Shown here in pieces: positions 18,121 through 26,445 of a stretch of 64,000 nucleotides of DNA. The notes under the pieces are model-generated. The model saw only the letters and a list, made by a program, of their open reading frames with translations, was not told the DNA's origin and searched no databases. Origin of the DNA: Acidimicrobiaceae bacterium (lineage in GTDB: Bacteria > Actinomycetota > Acidimicrobiia > Acidimicrobiales > RAAP-2); the NCBI GenBank assembly GCA_027315005.1, contig DAHUZT010000088.1, positions 1-64,000 on the forward strand, written 5' to 3'. Numbering within the stretch: the stretch's first letter is position 1; each line of letters starts with the position of its first letter. Made by a program: the position numbers and the translations under genes.

Positions 18121-19005
18121 ATGACCTCCACGCCTGAACCCGACGCGGCGGGAGACATCCAAAGGATGCCAGCGGTGTTCTTCGGGCACGGAACACCGAT
18201 GAACGCCCTCGACCAGAACCGTTACACCGAGGCCTGGCGGGTCTTCGGCGCGGCGATTCCGCGTCCCCGGGCGATCCTCATGGTCTCCGCCCACTGGTAC
18301 ACCAACGCGTCCGCGGTCACGGCAATGGCCCGGCCGAAGACCATTCACGATTTCTACGGTTTCCCCGACGAGCTGTTCGCGGTGGACTACCCAGCGCCCG
18401 GGGACCCCGACCTCGCTACTTCGGTCGTGGACCTGGTGAAGCCGACGTGGGTTGGTAGCGACACCGACAGTTGGGGTCTCGATCACGGCACCTGGTCGGT
18501 GCTGCTCCACGCGTTCCCGACCGCCGACATCCCGGTCGTGCAGCTGTCGGTCAATGCCACCAAGCCACCGGACTATCACCTGGAGCTGGGTGCAGCGCTC
18601 GCCCCGTTGCGCGAGCAAGGCATACTCGTCGCGGCCAGTGGCAACGTCGTCCACAACCTCCACCGCATCGACTGGTCCCGACCTGACGCCGGCTTCGACT
18701 GGGCCCACCGCTTCGACGAGGCCGTGGCCGAGGTCATGACCAACAGCCCCGGCGAGCTGGTCGGCACGGTTGATCACGACGACTTCCCCATGGCTGCACC
18801 GACGCCGGACCACTTCCTGCCGTTGCTCTACGTTGCCGGGCTAGCAGTGGCCGGTAACGAGACGGCGCACGTGCTCGTAGACGGCTATGCCATGGGATCG
18901 CTCTCCATGACCAGCTACGCGCTCGGCTATCACCAGGTCTCCTCCGATGGAACCGGCGGCTCGCCCGCGTTTCCCGAGATTCCGGCCGACGAGACCAACG
19001 TGTGA
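18121..19005 (+). CDS. Class III extradiol dioxygenase, 4,5-DOPA dioxygenase (YgiD/DODA) type
   Basis: A 294-residue LigB-superfamily protein. It opens with MPAVFFGHGTPMNAL, holding the first metal histidine, then MVSAHWYTN with the second, DHGTWSVL and ASGNVVHNLHRIDW, the expected metal and catalytic His sites of DODA-type enzymes. These use non-haem Fe or Zn to cleave catechol-type rings such as DOPA. ATG 18121 is the first reasonable start (ATG 18166 is an alternative); the ORF track's 227-residue extension is not coding-like. The true substrate is unknown. Confidence 0.88.
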   Translation: MTSTPEPDAAGDIQRMPAVFFGHGTPMNALDQNRYTEAWRVFGAAIPRPRAILMVSAHWYTNASAVTAMARPKTIHDFYGFPDELFAVDYPAPGDPDLATSVVDLVKPTWVGSDTDSWGLDHGTWSVLLHAFPTADIPVVQLSVNATKPPDYHLELGAALAPLREQGILVAASGNVVHNLHRIDWSRPDAGFDWAHRFDEAVAEVMTNSPGELVGTVDHDDFPMAAPTPDHFLPLLYVAGLAVAGNETAHVLVDGYAMGSLSMTSYALGYHQVSSDGTGGSPAFPEIPADETNV

Positions 19006-19124
19006 CCGTGGTGTCGGTTGCTCCTCGTGCACCTCGTGCACCTCGAACCTCGCGCACAATCAGGCGTCGGCCCGCCAACCCGAGGCAGAAGCTGCTTGAT
19101 CGGACCGCAACGGCGACCTCCCCC

Positions 19125-19213
19125 AGGTCCGACGTCCGACGTCCGAGGTCCGACGTCCGACGTCCGACGTCCGACGTCCGAGGTCCGAGGTCCGACGTCC
19201 GAGGTCCGAGGTC
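19125..19213. repeat. Heptamer tandem array, ASGTCCG x 12.7
   Basis: Twelve full 7-bp units and a partial one, each ACGTCCG or AGGTCCG, run without interruption from the intergenic gap to the stop codon of the HAD gene. Just before it, CTCGTGCAC is also repeated twice. The array fills the space between two convergent genes. Confidence 0.95.
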
Positions 19214-20024
19214 AGCGCTCGCCAAGGACGAACTCTTCGACGGCTTTGGCGAACCCCTCGCTGTCGTTCGCGTCGGTCACCCGGGCCGCAGCCTTCGTCA
19301 CCTCTGGATCGGCGTTGCCCATCGCGATAGAGAGCCCCGAACGCTCGAACATCGCGATGTCATTGGGCATGTCACCAATCGTCGCAATCTGACGGCTCGA
19401 TACGTGAAGGTTCCGGATCAGGTAGTCAACCACCGATCCCTTGTTCGCTTCGGGGTGAGTGACATCGAGATAGTACGGCTGAGACGGCTCTGCAGTCACC
19501 TCGTGGCCGAAGCGGTCCTGGACGGCTTTCGATGCACGGTCGACCGCCTCGTGGTCGTCGCTAACCCCAACGATCTTCGCCACCTCGTCGGTGACCTCGC
19601 TCAAGCTCGTCAGCACCTTGGCTTGGAAGTCAACAGTCTGCGCCTCCCTCGCTACATGGGACCCGTCGAGGTCAGGCACGTACCAATCGGCGCCACGGTA
19701 GACCCACACGTCCAACCCGAAGGAGCTCAGCACGTCGCCGATGTGTAAGACCAGCTGGGACGGTACGACCCGCTGTTCGAGTGCCACCATGTGGCGGTCG
19801 ACGATCAGCCCCCCGTTGAAAGCCGCAATTGGGGTGTCAAGGTTCAGCGGCTCGACGAGCATGGACATGCCACGCGGGGGCCGACCGCTGGTGATGGCGA
19901 AAAGGACGCCCGCGTCGTGCAGGTCCTTGACGGCGGCGACAGCTCGCTCCGTGAGGACCTTGTCCGGGGTGACCAGGGTTCCATCCACGTCGGCCAGCAA
20001 CAACCGGATGCGGCGATCAGGCAT
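19212..20024 (-). CDS. Cof-type HAD-IIB family phosphatase
   Basis: A 270-residue HAD hydrolase. Motif I is LLADVDGTLVTPDK (nucleophile and acid Asp), motif II is ITSGRPP, and motif IV is IGDMPNDIAMFERSG followed by IAMGNADPEV. The C2B cap between motifs II and III defines the Cof/IIB subfamily, which dephosphorylates sugar phosphates and similar metabolites in the cytoplasm. ATG 20024 has AAGGAGGT just upstream and is preferred over GTG 20027. It is the last, and only intact, gene of a four-gene minus-strand operon whose upstream members carry frameshifts. Confidence 0.92.
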   Translation of the reverse strand: MPDRRIRLLLADVDGTLVTPDKVLTERAVAAVKDLHDAGVLFAITSGRPPRGMSMLVEPLNLDTPIAAFNGGLIVDRHMVALEQRVVPSQLVLHIGDVLSSFGLDVWVYRGADWYVPDLDGSHVAREAQTVDFQAKVLTSLSEVTDEVAKIVGVSDDHEAVDRASKAVQDRFGHEVTAEPSQPYYLDVTHPEANKGSVVDYLIRNLHVSSRQIATIGDMPNDIAMFERSGLSIAMGNADPEVTKAAARVTDANDSEGFAKAVEEFVLGER

Positions 20025-20045
20025 CACGACCTCCTTGTGTCGTAG

Positions 20046-20283
20046 CTAGGAGCCACACTTTTCCGTCGACTCCCTCGCAGCGCGCAGCTCCAGGCCGAGC
20101 TTGCGGGCAATGTCGAGCGATTTCTCCGGCGTAGTCACGTGAAGTGGGGCTTGCAGTGCGTCGGGGCGGGGCGGCAGCAGGTAGGCCCAGCCGGAACCGG
20201 TGCCGAGCCCGATGGTCAGAGCGGTCTCTTCTACCTCGGGAGTGGCTTCGGCGGCGAGGCGCTTCGGTGTCGATCTGCGTCAC
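20046..20283 (-). pseudogene. Frameshifted small gene in the HAD operon
   Basis: Not visible in the ORF track as one gene. GTG 20283, with ACGGAG upstream, starts MTQIDTEA. A shift to another frame continues as RLAAEATPEVEETALTIGL, then WAYLLPPRP and KSLDIARKLGLELRAA, ending at TAG 20046, only 21 bp before the HAD start. The start overlaps the preceding methyltransferase frame by 4 bp (GTGA). About 78 residues. I do not recognise the family. A one-base insertion (or two-base loss) near 20262 explains the break; a sequencing error is possible. Confidence 0.5.
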
Positions 20284-20686
20284 GTCCGCTCCGTGATTTC
20301 ACTGTCCCCTTCGGTCCGAGCTCTCACACACCCTAGGGCGATTTCAACCTCCACCTCGGCAATGATCGCAATCCAGCACCGCGATCCAACAGCTGCGGTC
20401 ACCACGGTCGGAGGAGAACGGGACTTGCCGTCCGCTTCTGCTCTCCACATGGCGGTGGTCGTGACATCCACCGCGGTGACCGGCCACCCTGCTCGGCGAG
20501 CCGCAGCGCGTCAGCGCCCTCTCCACGACCGAGATCGAGGACCCGCCCCGGAGAAACATTGCTCACAGTGGCGACGAGACACTCATTGGGTTCTCCGGAC
20601 CGGACCTGGTCCGGCTCGCGGAAGCGGTGCTTCCAGAACTCGGTCGCGTCCCGAGCGCCAGTCAGTTCCCTGCTAAGATCGCCCAT
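20280..20686 (-). pseudogene. SAM-dependent methyltransferase, frameshifted and short
   Basis: ATG 20686 is preceded by GAGGAGAAGG and starts MGDLSRELTGARD. Motif I is VLDLGRGEGADALRLAEQG, with Arg where the usual Cys/Gly stands. The frame then slips by one base, and the other frame carries on as PVTAVDVTTTAMWRAEAD, the normal continuation of this family. The stop at 20280 overlaps the next gene (GTGA). The C-terminal half of a methyltransferase is missing or degenerate, so it is probably inactive. Confidence 0.65.
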
Positions 20687-20948
20687 GGACCTTCTCCTCA
20701 GGCTGTTCGTGTCCCGGCGAGGTCGAAGTCCTCCCGATGAGCGCCAGATCCACCGGGTCGACGACCTCGAGTGTGGGAGTCCCGGAGCTCGTGACAAGAG
20801 TCCGGACTGCAGTCCCGAACAGCGCTCGCGACACACGGAGAGCATCGAAGTTGCGGTCGACCAGCCCGGGGAAGCAAGAATGTTGGATGGGCGCTGGAGG
20901 TTTGTCTGCCCCGACGAGCAGTCCGTACAATTGGTCCTCCGTGACCAC
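20673..20948 (-). CDS. Small hypothetical protein upstream of the broken methyltransferase
   Basis: A 91-residue ORF with protein-like composition (LRVSRALFGTAVRTLV, LEVVDPVDLALIG). Its stop lies 14 bp inside the methyltransferase start, an arrangement consistent with coupling. I recognise no family. The start is uncertain. With the two frameshifted genes and the HAD gene it would form an operon. It may itself be a remnant. Confidence 0.3.
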   Translation of the reverse strand: MVTEDQLYGLLVGADKPPAPIQHSCFPGLVDRNFDALRVSRALFGTAVRTLVTSSGTPTLEVVDPVDLALIGRTSTSPGHEQPEEKVHGRS

Positions 20949-20995
20949 GGCTGTCGGCTGTGCTCCTGCCTCGGTGCCCCGCTGCCTCGATGTCC

Positions 20996-21160
20996 CGGTG
21001 CCTGGGTGCCTCGGGGGCCAGGCTGGAGGGTCTGGTGGCGATCGACGAGTTGCTCGAGTGCTTTCCCTGGTGGGAAGTCGACTCCCTCCGGGAGAGCGCC
21101 AAACAGGCCCGGACCTCGACGGTTCGGGGCTGGGAGCAGCTCCCGGTGGTCTTCACGTGA
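20996..21160 (+). pseudogene. Cytochrome P450 C-terminal fragment
   Basis: About 55 codons reading RCLGASGARLEG (the haem-cysteine C-x-G-A-x-x-AR-x-E region), then ELLECFPWWEVD and TSTVRGWEQLPV before TGA. This is the standard order of a bacterial P450 C-terminus. No P450 N-terminal or I-helix region is found upstream; that DNA is a GC-rich run of CGGTGCC/CTGGGTGCC-like units and an opposing ORF. It is a truncated relic. Confidence 0.65.
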
Positions 21161-21244
21161 GGCTGGAACGCCGAAACCCACCTCGGCCGTGCCGGTCGAT
21201 GCAGGTTGGTCCGAGAATGTCCACGAGCGAATTGGGTTGATGCC

Positions 21245-21991
21245 ATGAAAGTGGTCGTCGTCGGAGCTTCGAGCGGCCTTGGCCGTTGTATCGCAGTCGG
21301 GCTGGGGAAACGCGGATCGAGGGTAGCGCTGATGGCACGCCGGAAAGACCGGCTCGTCGCCGCGGCATCCGAGATCGGTCCGGACGCGTTGGCCATTCCG
21401 TGCGACGTCACGGACGAGGCGGCGTGCCGGGCCGGGATCGAGGAAGCCGCCCGTGAGATGGGGGGCATCGACGCGCTCGTCTACGCCACCGGCATCGGGC
21501 ACCTTGTACGTCTCGCCGACACCGACGCCGCGACGTGGCGACAGGCGTTCGACACCAACGTCATCGGGGCGGCGCTCATCACGGCGTCAGCACTTCCCCA
21601 CCTGACGGCCTCGCATGGCACCGCCGCCTACCTGTCGTCGATCAGCGCCTCGTCCACACCGCCGTGGCCGGGACTGGGAGCGTACGCGGTGAGCAAGGCC
21701 GCGCTGGACAAGCTGGTGGAGGCGTGGGGCGTGGAGCACCCGCAGATCGGCTTCACCCGGGTCACCGTCGGCGACTGTGCCGGGGGCGAAGGGGACTCGA
21801 TGACGGAATTTCCCAACGACTGGGACCACGAGCTGGCTGCGGAGATGAGCCAGAACTGGGTGACGCGCCAGTACATTGGCGGAACACTCCTCGAAGTCGA
21901 CGAGCTCGTCAACGTGCTCGACAACCTTTTGCGGTGCGGTCCCACGACGCACATTCCCACCGTCACCGTCGTCCCCCGTCGCCCGGCGTGA
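21245..21991 (+). CDS. Short-chain dehydrogenase/reductase
   Basis: A 248-residue classical-type SDR. The cofactor motif is VVVGASSGLGRCIAVGL, DVTDEAA is the adenine-binding Asp, VYATGIGH replaces the usual NNAG, and the active site is Ser (YLSSISAS) with YAVSKAALDKL (Tyr-x3-Lys). It oxidises or reduces an alcohol/carbonyl using NAD(P). The NNAG tetrad is changed to YATG, which is tolerated in divergent SDRs. Its stop overlaps a decayed second SDR by GTGA. Confidence 0.88.
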   Translation: MKVVVVGASSGLGRCIAVGLGKRGSRVALMARRKDRLVAAASEIGPDALAIPCDVTDEAACRAGIEEAAREMGGIDALVYATGIGHLVRLADTDAATWRQAFDTNVIGAALITASALPHLTASHGTAAYLSSISASSTPPWPGLGAYAVSKAALDKLVEAWGVEHPQIGFTRVTVGDCAGGEGDSMTEFPNDWDHELAAEMSQNWVTRQYIGGTLLEVDELVNVLDNLLRCGPTTHIPTVTVVPRRPA

Positions 21992-22152
21992 CCCGGGTCG
22001 GGATCGTCAATGGCGCCGGGGGATTGGCGCCGTCGCTCGGATCGCGTGCATCGCCGCTGAGACACGACACGGTGCACCGAGGGGCCGATGCCGCCGTGAT
22101 CTCCCTCCATGGCGATCTGGGGCCGGATGATCGATCATCGACGGTCTGTTAG
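21988..22152 (+). pseudogene. Decayed SDR N-terminal remnant
   Basis: Starting at GTG 21988 (4-bp overlap with the intact SDR), the reading RVGIVNGAGG matches an SDR cofactor site. It continues in another frame as IGAVARIACIAAE, then back as GADAAVISLHGDL before TAG 22152. The first slip is at a run of five Gs. Only the N-terminal fold survives. The similarity is short, so confidence is moderate at best. Confidence 0.4.
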
Positions 22153-22469
22153 GACCAACGCTCCTCGATGGCTTCTATGATGCAGTAGAAACGGGCTCAT
22201 CTCCGGGGTGTTGTATCCCCCGTAGTCGTTGTGCAAGGCAACGAACACGTGATGTATGCGGCGGCGGCCGGGAGTGCGGCGGCGGTGGCGGGGAGTGCGG
22301 CGGGGGCGGGAGCGCGCCGGAGCTGGCGAAAGGAGTGTCGACAACGTACGGGGGCCGGTGAACACCAGTGGCGCACGTTCCAGTTGCTTACGACCCACTC
22401 CCGACAGCGTCAGAGGGACAGGCAATGCCTACGGTGAATGGCAACTGGAAGTCAGTTCAGTCGTGTCGT
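22153..22469. other. 317-bp gap with GC-rich imperfect duplication, no gene seen
   Basis: The only structure I see is an imperfect direct repeat of GGGAGTGCGGCGG-type units at about 22258-22314. ORFs here are alanine- or arginine-rich shadows with no Shine-Dalgarno. It probably holds the terminator side of the SDR pair and of the convergent ABC permease gene. Confidence 0.5.
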
Positions 22470-23192
22470 TCACTTGGTGGTGGTGATGAGCCGCTCGCGG
22501 TTGAAGAACGAGGTAGCGGCTCGCCAGCCGAGGCGGTCGAGGACGAGCAGTCCTATGCCGAAGCCGAGGGTGACACGGAGGTTGGCCGGGATCACGTTGA
22601 ACGCGATGAGTGATGTGATCGCCACCGTCGGAAGACTCACAAGAATCGAGACCTGCCCGGCCGTGCGGAGGTCGCTCGATCGGGCCGAGATTGCCATGCC
22701 TACCCAGATCGACCAGGTGACCAGGAGGGGGGTGAACACTATCTGCGCCACGACGTCCGGAGCTTGTACGAGGCCCGAGGCAACACCTGGGGCTGCGAAC
22801 AGCTCCACGACGGCGATGAAGAAGGCAAAGACGGCATAGGCGACTGCTATGGACGGCAGGAAGACTGCGAGCGCCTTACCGAGGACGAGCTCCCTTTCCT
22901 GGACGGGCGTGGACAGAAGCGGCTCCAGCGTGCCCTGCACCCGCTCGCCGACGATCGAGTAGGCGGCCAGCGCTGCTGGAACGAGCGCGGGGATGGCGAG
23001 CATGTAGACCAGCGTGTGCTCGTGATGCAGCGTCGAGGAGCCGCTGGACGGGATCGTGAACACCTGGATGACGGGCTGGATCAAGAAGACAAGTGGCAGG
23101 ACCACCATCGCGTAGACGACGTTTCCGCTGCGACGTAGGTCGTGTACCTCCTTGTGGAGAATCGCCTCGACGCGCCGCTTGCTGATACTCAT
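22470..23192 (-). CDS. ABC-2 type transporter permease
   Basis: A 240-residue permease with about six membrane segments, the usual half-size of ABC-2 exporters (for example NatB-like). A cytoplasmic N-terminus (SKRRVEAILHKEVHDLRRSG) precedes helix one. The conserved ERVQGTLEPLLSTPVQERELVLGKAL coupling region, quoted here in part, sits between helices two and three. It overlaps the upstream ATPase gene by 4 bp, so the two make one exporter, possibly for a drug, lipid or ion; the substrate is unknown. Confidence 0.88.
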   Translation of the reverse strand: MSISKRRVEAILHKEVHDLRRSGNVVYAMVVLPLVFLIQPVIQVFTIPSSGSSTLHHEHTLVYMLAIPALVPAALAAYSIVGERVQGTLEPLLSTPVQERELVLGKALAVFLPSIAVAYAVFAFFIAVVELFAAPGVASGLVQAPDVVAQIVFTPLLVTWSIWVGMAISARSSDLRTAGQVSILVSLPTVAITSLIAFNVIPANLRVTLGFGIGLLVLDRLGWRAATSFFNRERLITTTK

Positions 23193-24235
23193 GTGACCGG
23201 CTCCCCATCGTTCCCTTCGACCAACTGAAGGTAGACGTCCTCTAACGAGTGGCGGGATTCCGTGACCGAAAGCACGTCGGCGCCGGCGGCGACGAGCGCC
23301 CTGGTGGCCTCTGGTGCCGCCACCGCGATGTCGGACACCTCGAGCACGTACGTGCTGGGCCCGTCGGCCCGCCAGCCTGCTACTCCGCGCACCGGTTCGA
23401 ACACAGCCGTCGGTTCATCGAGTGGAGCGACCGTTCTCACCGTTAGGGTTTTCCTGAAGAGCCGGTCGCGCAGCTCGTCCGGCCGGCCGATGGTCCGCAA
23501 CGTCGTGTTGAGGATGGCGACCCGATCGCAGAGCTGTTCAGCCTCTTCGAGGCGATGGGTGGTGAGGAACACGCTCACACCGCGTCGACGAAGGTCTTCG
23601 ATGAGGGCGTGGACGTCCTTGGTGGCTGCTGGATCCAGGCCTGAAGTGGGCTCGTCGAGGAACAGCACCTCGGGATCGCTGAGCAGCGCCCGGGCCAGAG
23701 AGACCCGCTGCCGCAGGCCCTTGGAAAGCGCACCACAGGCATCGCGGTTCCGGTCGGTGAGGCCCACCGCGTCCAGAGCCTCACGGATCCGTTCTGGTGG
23801 GTCGGGGATCTCGTAGAGATCCGCGAAACACGCAAGATTGTCCTGAACGCTGAGGCGGAGGTAGAGGCCGGGTGCCTCGGGCATGATGGCGATGCGCCGC
23901 CTGATCGCCACGCCGTTTTCGGGCGTGAGTTCCAGTCCTGCCACAGTGGCCGCGCCCGAACTGGGTGCAATCAGCGTACCGAGCGTTCTCACCGTTGTGG
24001 TCTTACCGGCGCCGTTGGGGCCCAGGAATCCGAAAACCTCGCCGCGACCGACCTCGAAGGAGACTTCCTTGAAGGCGACCCGATTGCCGAAGCGCTTGGT
24101 CAGGGATCGCACCGACAGCGCCGGCCCGTCACGCCGGGGGTCGGCTGATGAATCTCCGGCCAACGCTGTTCGTGAATCCGATTGGGGCTGCGAGACCGCG
24201 GCATCACCACGAGCATCTCGGCCGGGATGAGTCAC
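23189..24235 (-). CDS. ABC transporter ATP-binding protein
   Basis: A 348-residue ATPase. Walker A is GPNGAGKTTTV, the Q-loop region is IMPEAPGLYLRL (MPE instead of a canonical Q), the signature is ALSKGLRQRVSLARALL (SKGL rather than SGGQ, common in CcmA/NatA-type ATPases), and Walker B is VLFLDEPTSGLD. An H-loop TTHRLEEAEQLCD follows. The C-terminal ~100 residues form an accessory domain. It starts with GTG 24235 and powers the ABC-2 permease encoded downstream. Confidence 0.93.
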   Translation of the reverse strand: MTHPGRDARGDAAVSQPQSDSRTALAGDSSADPRRDGPALSVRSLTKRFGNRVAFKEVSFEVGRGEVFGFLGPNGAGKTTTVRTLGTLIAPSSGAATVAGLELTPENGVAIRRRIAIMPEAPGLYLRLSVQDNLACFADLYEIPDPPERIREALDAVGLTDRNRDACGALSKGLRQRVSLARALLSDPEVLFLDEPTSGLDPAATKDVHALIEDLRRRGVSVFLTTHRLEEAEQLCDRVAILNTTLRTIGRPDELRDRLFRKTLTVRTVAPLDEPTAVFEPVRGVAGWRADGPSTYVLEVSDIAVAAPEATRALVAAGADVLSVTESRHSLEDVYLQLVEGNDGEPVT

Positions 24236-24347
24236 ACGGTCGATTATTGCAGAGGGCTCGAAGGAGATTCGTCAGGAGGTTGGTCCTCGGTCGGCCCCTG
24301 GGAGGATCCATCACACGCCCGGTGGGTCCGAGTGTGACGAACTTCTC

Positions 24348-25878
24348 ATGTTCGTCCAGGTTCTCGGGGGTCAGGTGACACCGATTGCGATTGTCGCTCA
24401 TCCGAGAACGCTGAGGACACTGAGCGCAAGCGTGGCTCAGGAATTGCGGCCAGTGGACCCGTTCACGATCCCCCAGTTGTGCGGACGGATCGAACCGATC
24501 CACAGCGAGATCGACGCGGACGATCTGTCGGTCGAGGGCAGCCTTCCCTCCGACCTCGCCGGTGTGTACGTCCGAAACCGTCCCAATCCCAAGTTCACGC
24601 CGCTCGGAAGCTACACGTACCCGCTGGAGGGCAACGCCATGGTCCACGCGATTTGATCGAGGGTGGGAGTGCCCGCAATACCATTCGATGGGTCCGGACC
24701 AGAGGGATGGCAGCCGAGGTTCGGGCGGGCCGCTCCGTATTCGGCGACCTGACGACTCCGGCATTCGCGGACATGGCCCTGATCGGACCGGACCCCGGTT
24801 GGCCATCCCGGCTCGACCCGTTTGCCAATGTGGTCCGTCACTCGGGACGGCATCTGGCACTCGAAGGGGGAACGCCCCCTACGAGATCACCGACGAGTTG
24901 GAAGCGGCCGGTGTCTTCGAGTCCACTGGGGGGCTGCCTCTCGGAATTCGCGCCCACCCCAAGATCGATCCGGTCACCGGCGAGATGGTCGTGTTCCGTT
25001 CTGACGTCGAGGAGCCATTCCGAACGTGGGCGATCATCGGACCCGATGGGAGCGTCACTCAACCAACCAGGGCAGTGGAGGGTGTCGAGGCCGTTTTCAT
25101 GATCCACGATCTTGCCATCACCGAGCACGACCTCGTCCTGACGATCGGCCCGGCTCTGTTCGACCTCGATGCAATGAACACCGGAGGAGGGGTACCGCAG
25201 CGGCTACCCGAACTCAGGACCAGGGTCGCGGTGATCCCACGAGATGCGTCATCCGGTCCGATGGGAATCCACACCGAGGCGTTCTGGGCCCGCACTTCGC
25301 CAATGCCTACGAGCGCCCCCCGCCCGGCCCGGTGGACGCTCCACAGGACGAAGTGCGCATCGTGCTCGATTGCCCCTGGTGGAGCACGCTAACCCTCGGC
25401 TGTCGGACAATGGGGATCCGGCCCGCGGAGCGTTCACCAGGGCCACCCTCGATCCACATCGCGGAACGCTCAACGTGGAACACCTCGACGATGCGGGGTC
25501 CGAATTCCCACGGATCGACGATCGCCTGGCCGGTCGTCACAATCGGCACATCGCCGTCGCCGGCGTGAGTGGCGGTCATCAGCTGGTCCGGGGCGAGCGC
25601 GATCGCCTCGTCCGATACGACATGGGCACCGGGACGTCAGAGAGCTACGACCGTGACGGCGTCATCGGTGAAGTCGTCTTCGCTCCTCGCCGGGAGGTAC
25701 GGAGGAACTGGATGGCTGCTATCTGACCCTTGCTACGTCCCTCGGTCATGATCGATCCGCCTTTGCAAACGTATAGGACGCGTCCCAGTTCCCTGCCGCT
25801 CCCATGGCGGAGGTAGCGATCCCTCAACGAGTGCCGAATGGCCTGCACGGAAACTGGTTTCCTGCAGATCGACGGTGA
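24348..25878 (+). pseudogene. Carotenoid oxygenase (RPE65/CCD family), full length but broken
   Basis: Every part of a carotenoid cleavage oxygenase is present in order but spread over frames. Frame 1 gives DLAGVYVRNRPNPKFTPLG, frame 2 IRWVRTRGMAAE, frame 3 RAHPKIDPVTGEM and FMIHDLAITEHD, frame 4 HFANAYE and IVLDCPWWS, frame 5 HRGTLNVEHLDDAG, and frame 6 LHGNWFPAD. The four iron-ligand histidines (AHPK, MIHD, HFANA, LHGNW) are all still readable. There are five frame changes, each equal to losing one base, and a TAG replaces the Tyr expected near 25774. The enzyme would have cleaved carotenoid or stilbene double bonds. It cannot be made intact. Confidence 0.9.
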
Positions 25879-25915
25879 ACGGTACCTCTCATGCCTGGTT
25901 CAATCCCGAAGTGAC

Positions 25916-26205
25916 CTATGCGGCCGCAATGAGTTCAATGAGGACCGCGCCGGATGGTGCCTGATCGGGATCGTCGACGCAGATGGTGAGGCGGAAAGCG
26001 GTTCGCGGCACCGACCCGGCGTCGACCCAGGCCATCCAGCCACGGGCGGGCGGACCGCCGGCCCAGCCTGCCGACCCGAGGCCGAGGCCGAGGCCGACCC
26101 GAGGCCGAGGCCGATCTCGAGCAGATCGGCGAGAAGGCGAAGCACGCACTGTTCAGGCGCTGAGTTCCCCTGCAGTTCGACCGCGGGGTCGAAGACGATC
26201 ACCAA
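25916..26205 (-). pseudogene. Hypothetical ORF with a frameshift at a hexamer repeat
   Basis: Within the 567-bp gap before apbE, minus-strand reading LLVIVFDPAVELQGNS, then CVLRLLADLLEIGLGLG, looks coding. After the GGCCGA repeat the other frame takes over with WMAWVDAGSVPRTAFRLTI and APSGAVLIELIAAA to the stop. Together they give about 95 residues of unrecognised family. The break is equivalent to one lost base in or near the repeat. Confidence 0.35.
26074..26113. repeat. GAGGCC hexamer repeat, duplicated block
   Basis: ACCCGAGGCCGAGGCCG is present twice in tandem, the first copy with one extra GAGGCC unit. It coincides with the frame change in the minus-strand ORF 25916-26205. Confidence 0.8.
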
Positions 26206-26445
26206 CAGTGACGCCGAAACAGCCGAATCGGCGCAATAGGGTGACTACACGTGCGGCGCCCGACAACCTCTCCGATTTCGGACCACCGAGGTTGCCGAGC
26301 ACGGGGAGTGTCGCTCTCGCCATGTGAAATGGATCCGGTCGTTCATGTCACCTTCAGCTCCAGATGCCAGTCTGATCGGGTGGAACCATGCTCGTCTCGG
26401 AGCAAGGAGCCTCGACCCGCCCGGGGCGAAAGTGGGGGCGCGGGT

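Noticed and set aside
19125-19213. CRISPR array
   Set aside because: Units are 7 bp with no spacers and no cas genes nearby; it is a simple tandem repeat.
17308-21244. Integrative island using tRNA-Ser as attachment site
   Set aside because: I found no second copy of the tRNA 3' end and no integrase in the window, and the decayed region lies on the 5' side of the tRNA.
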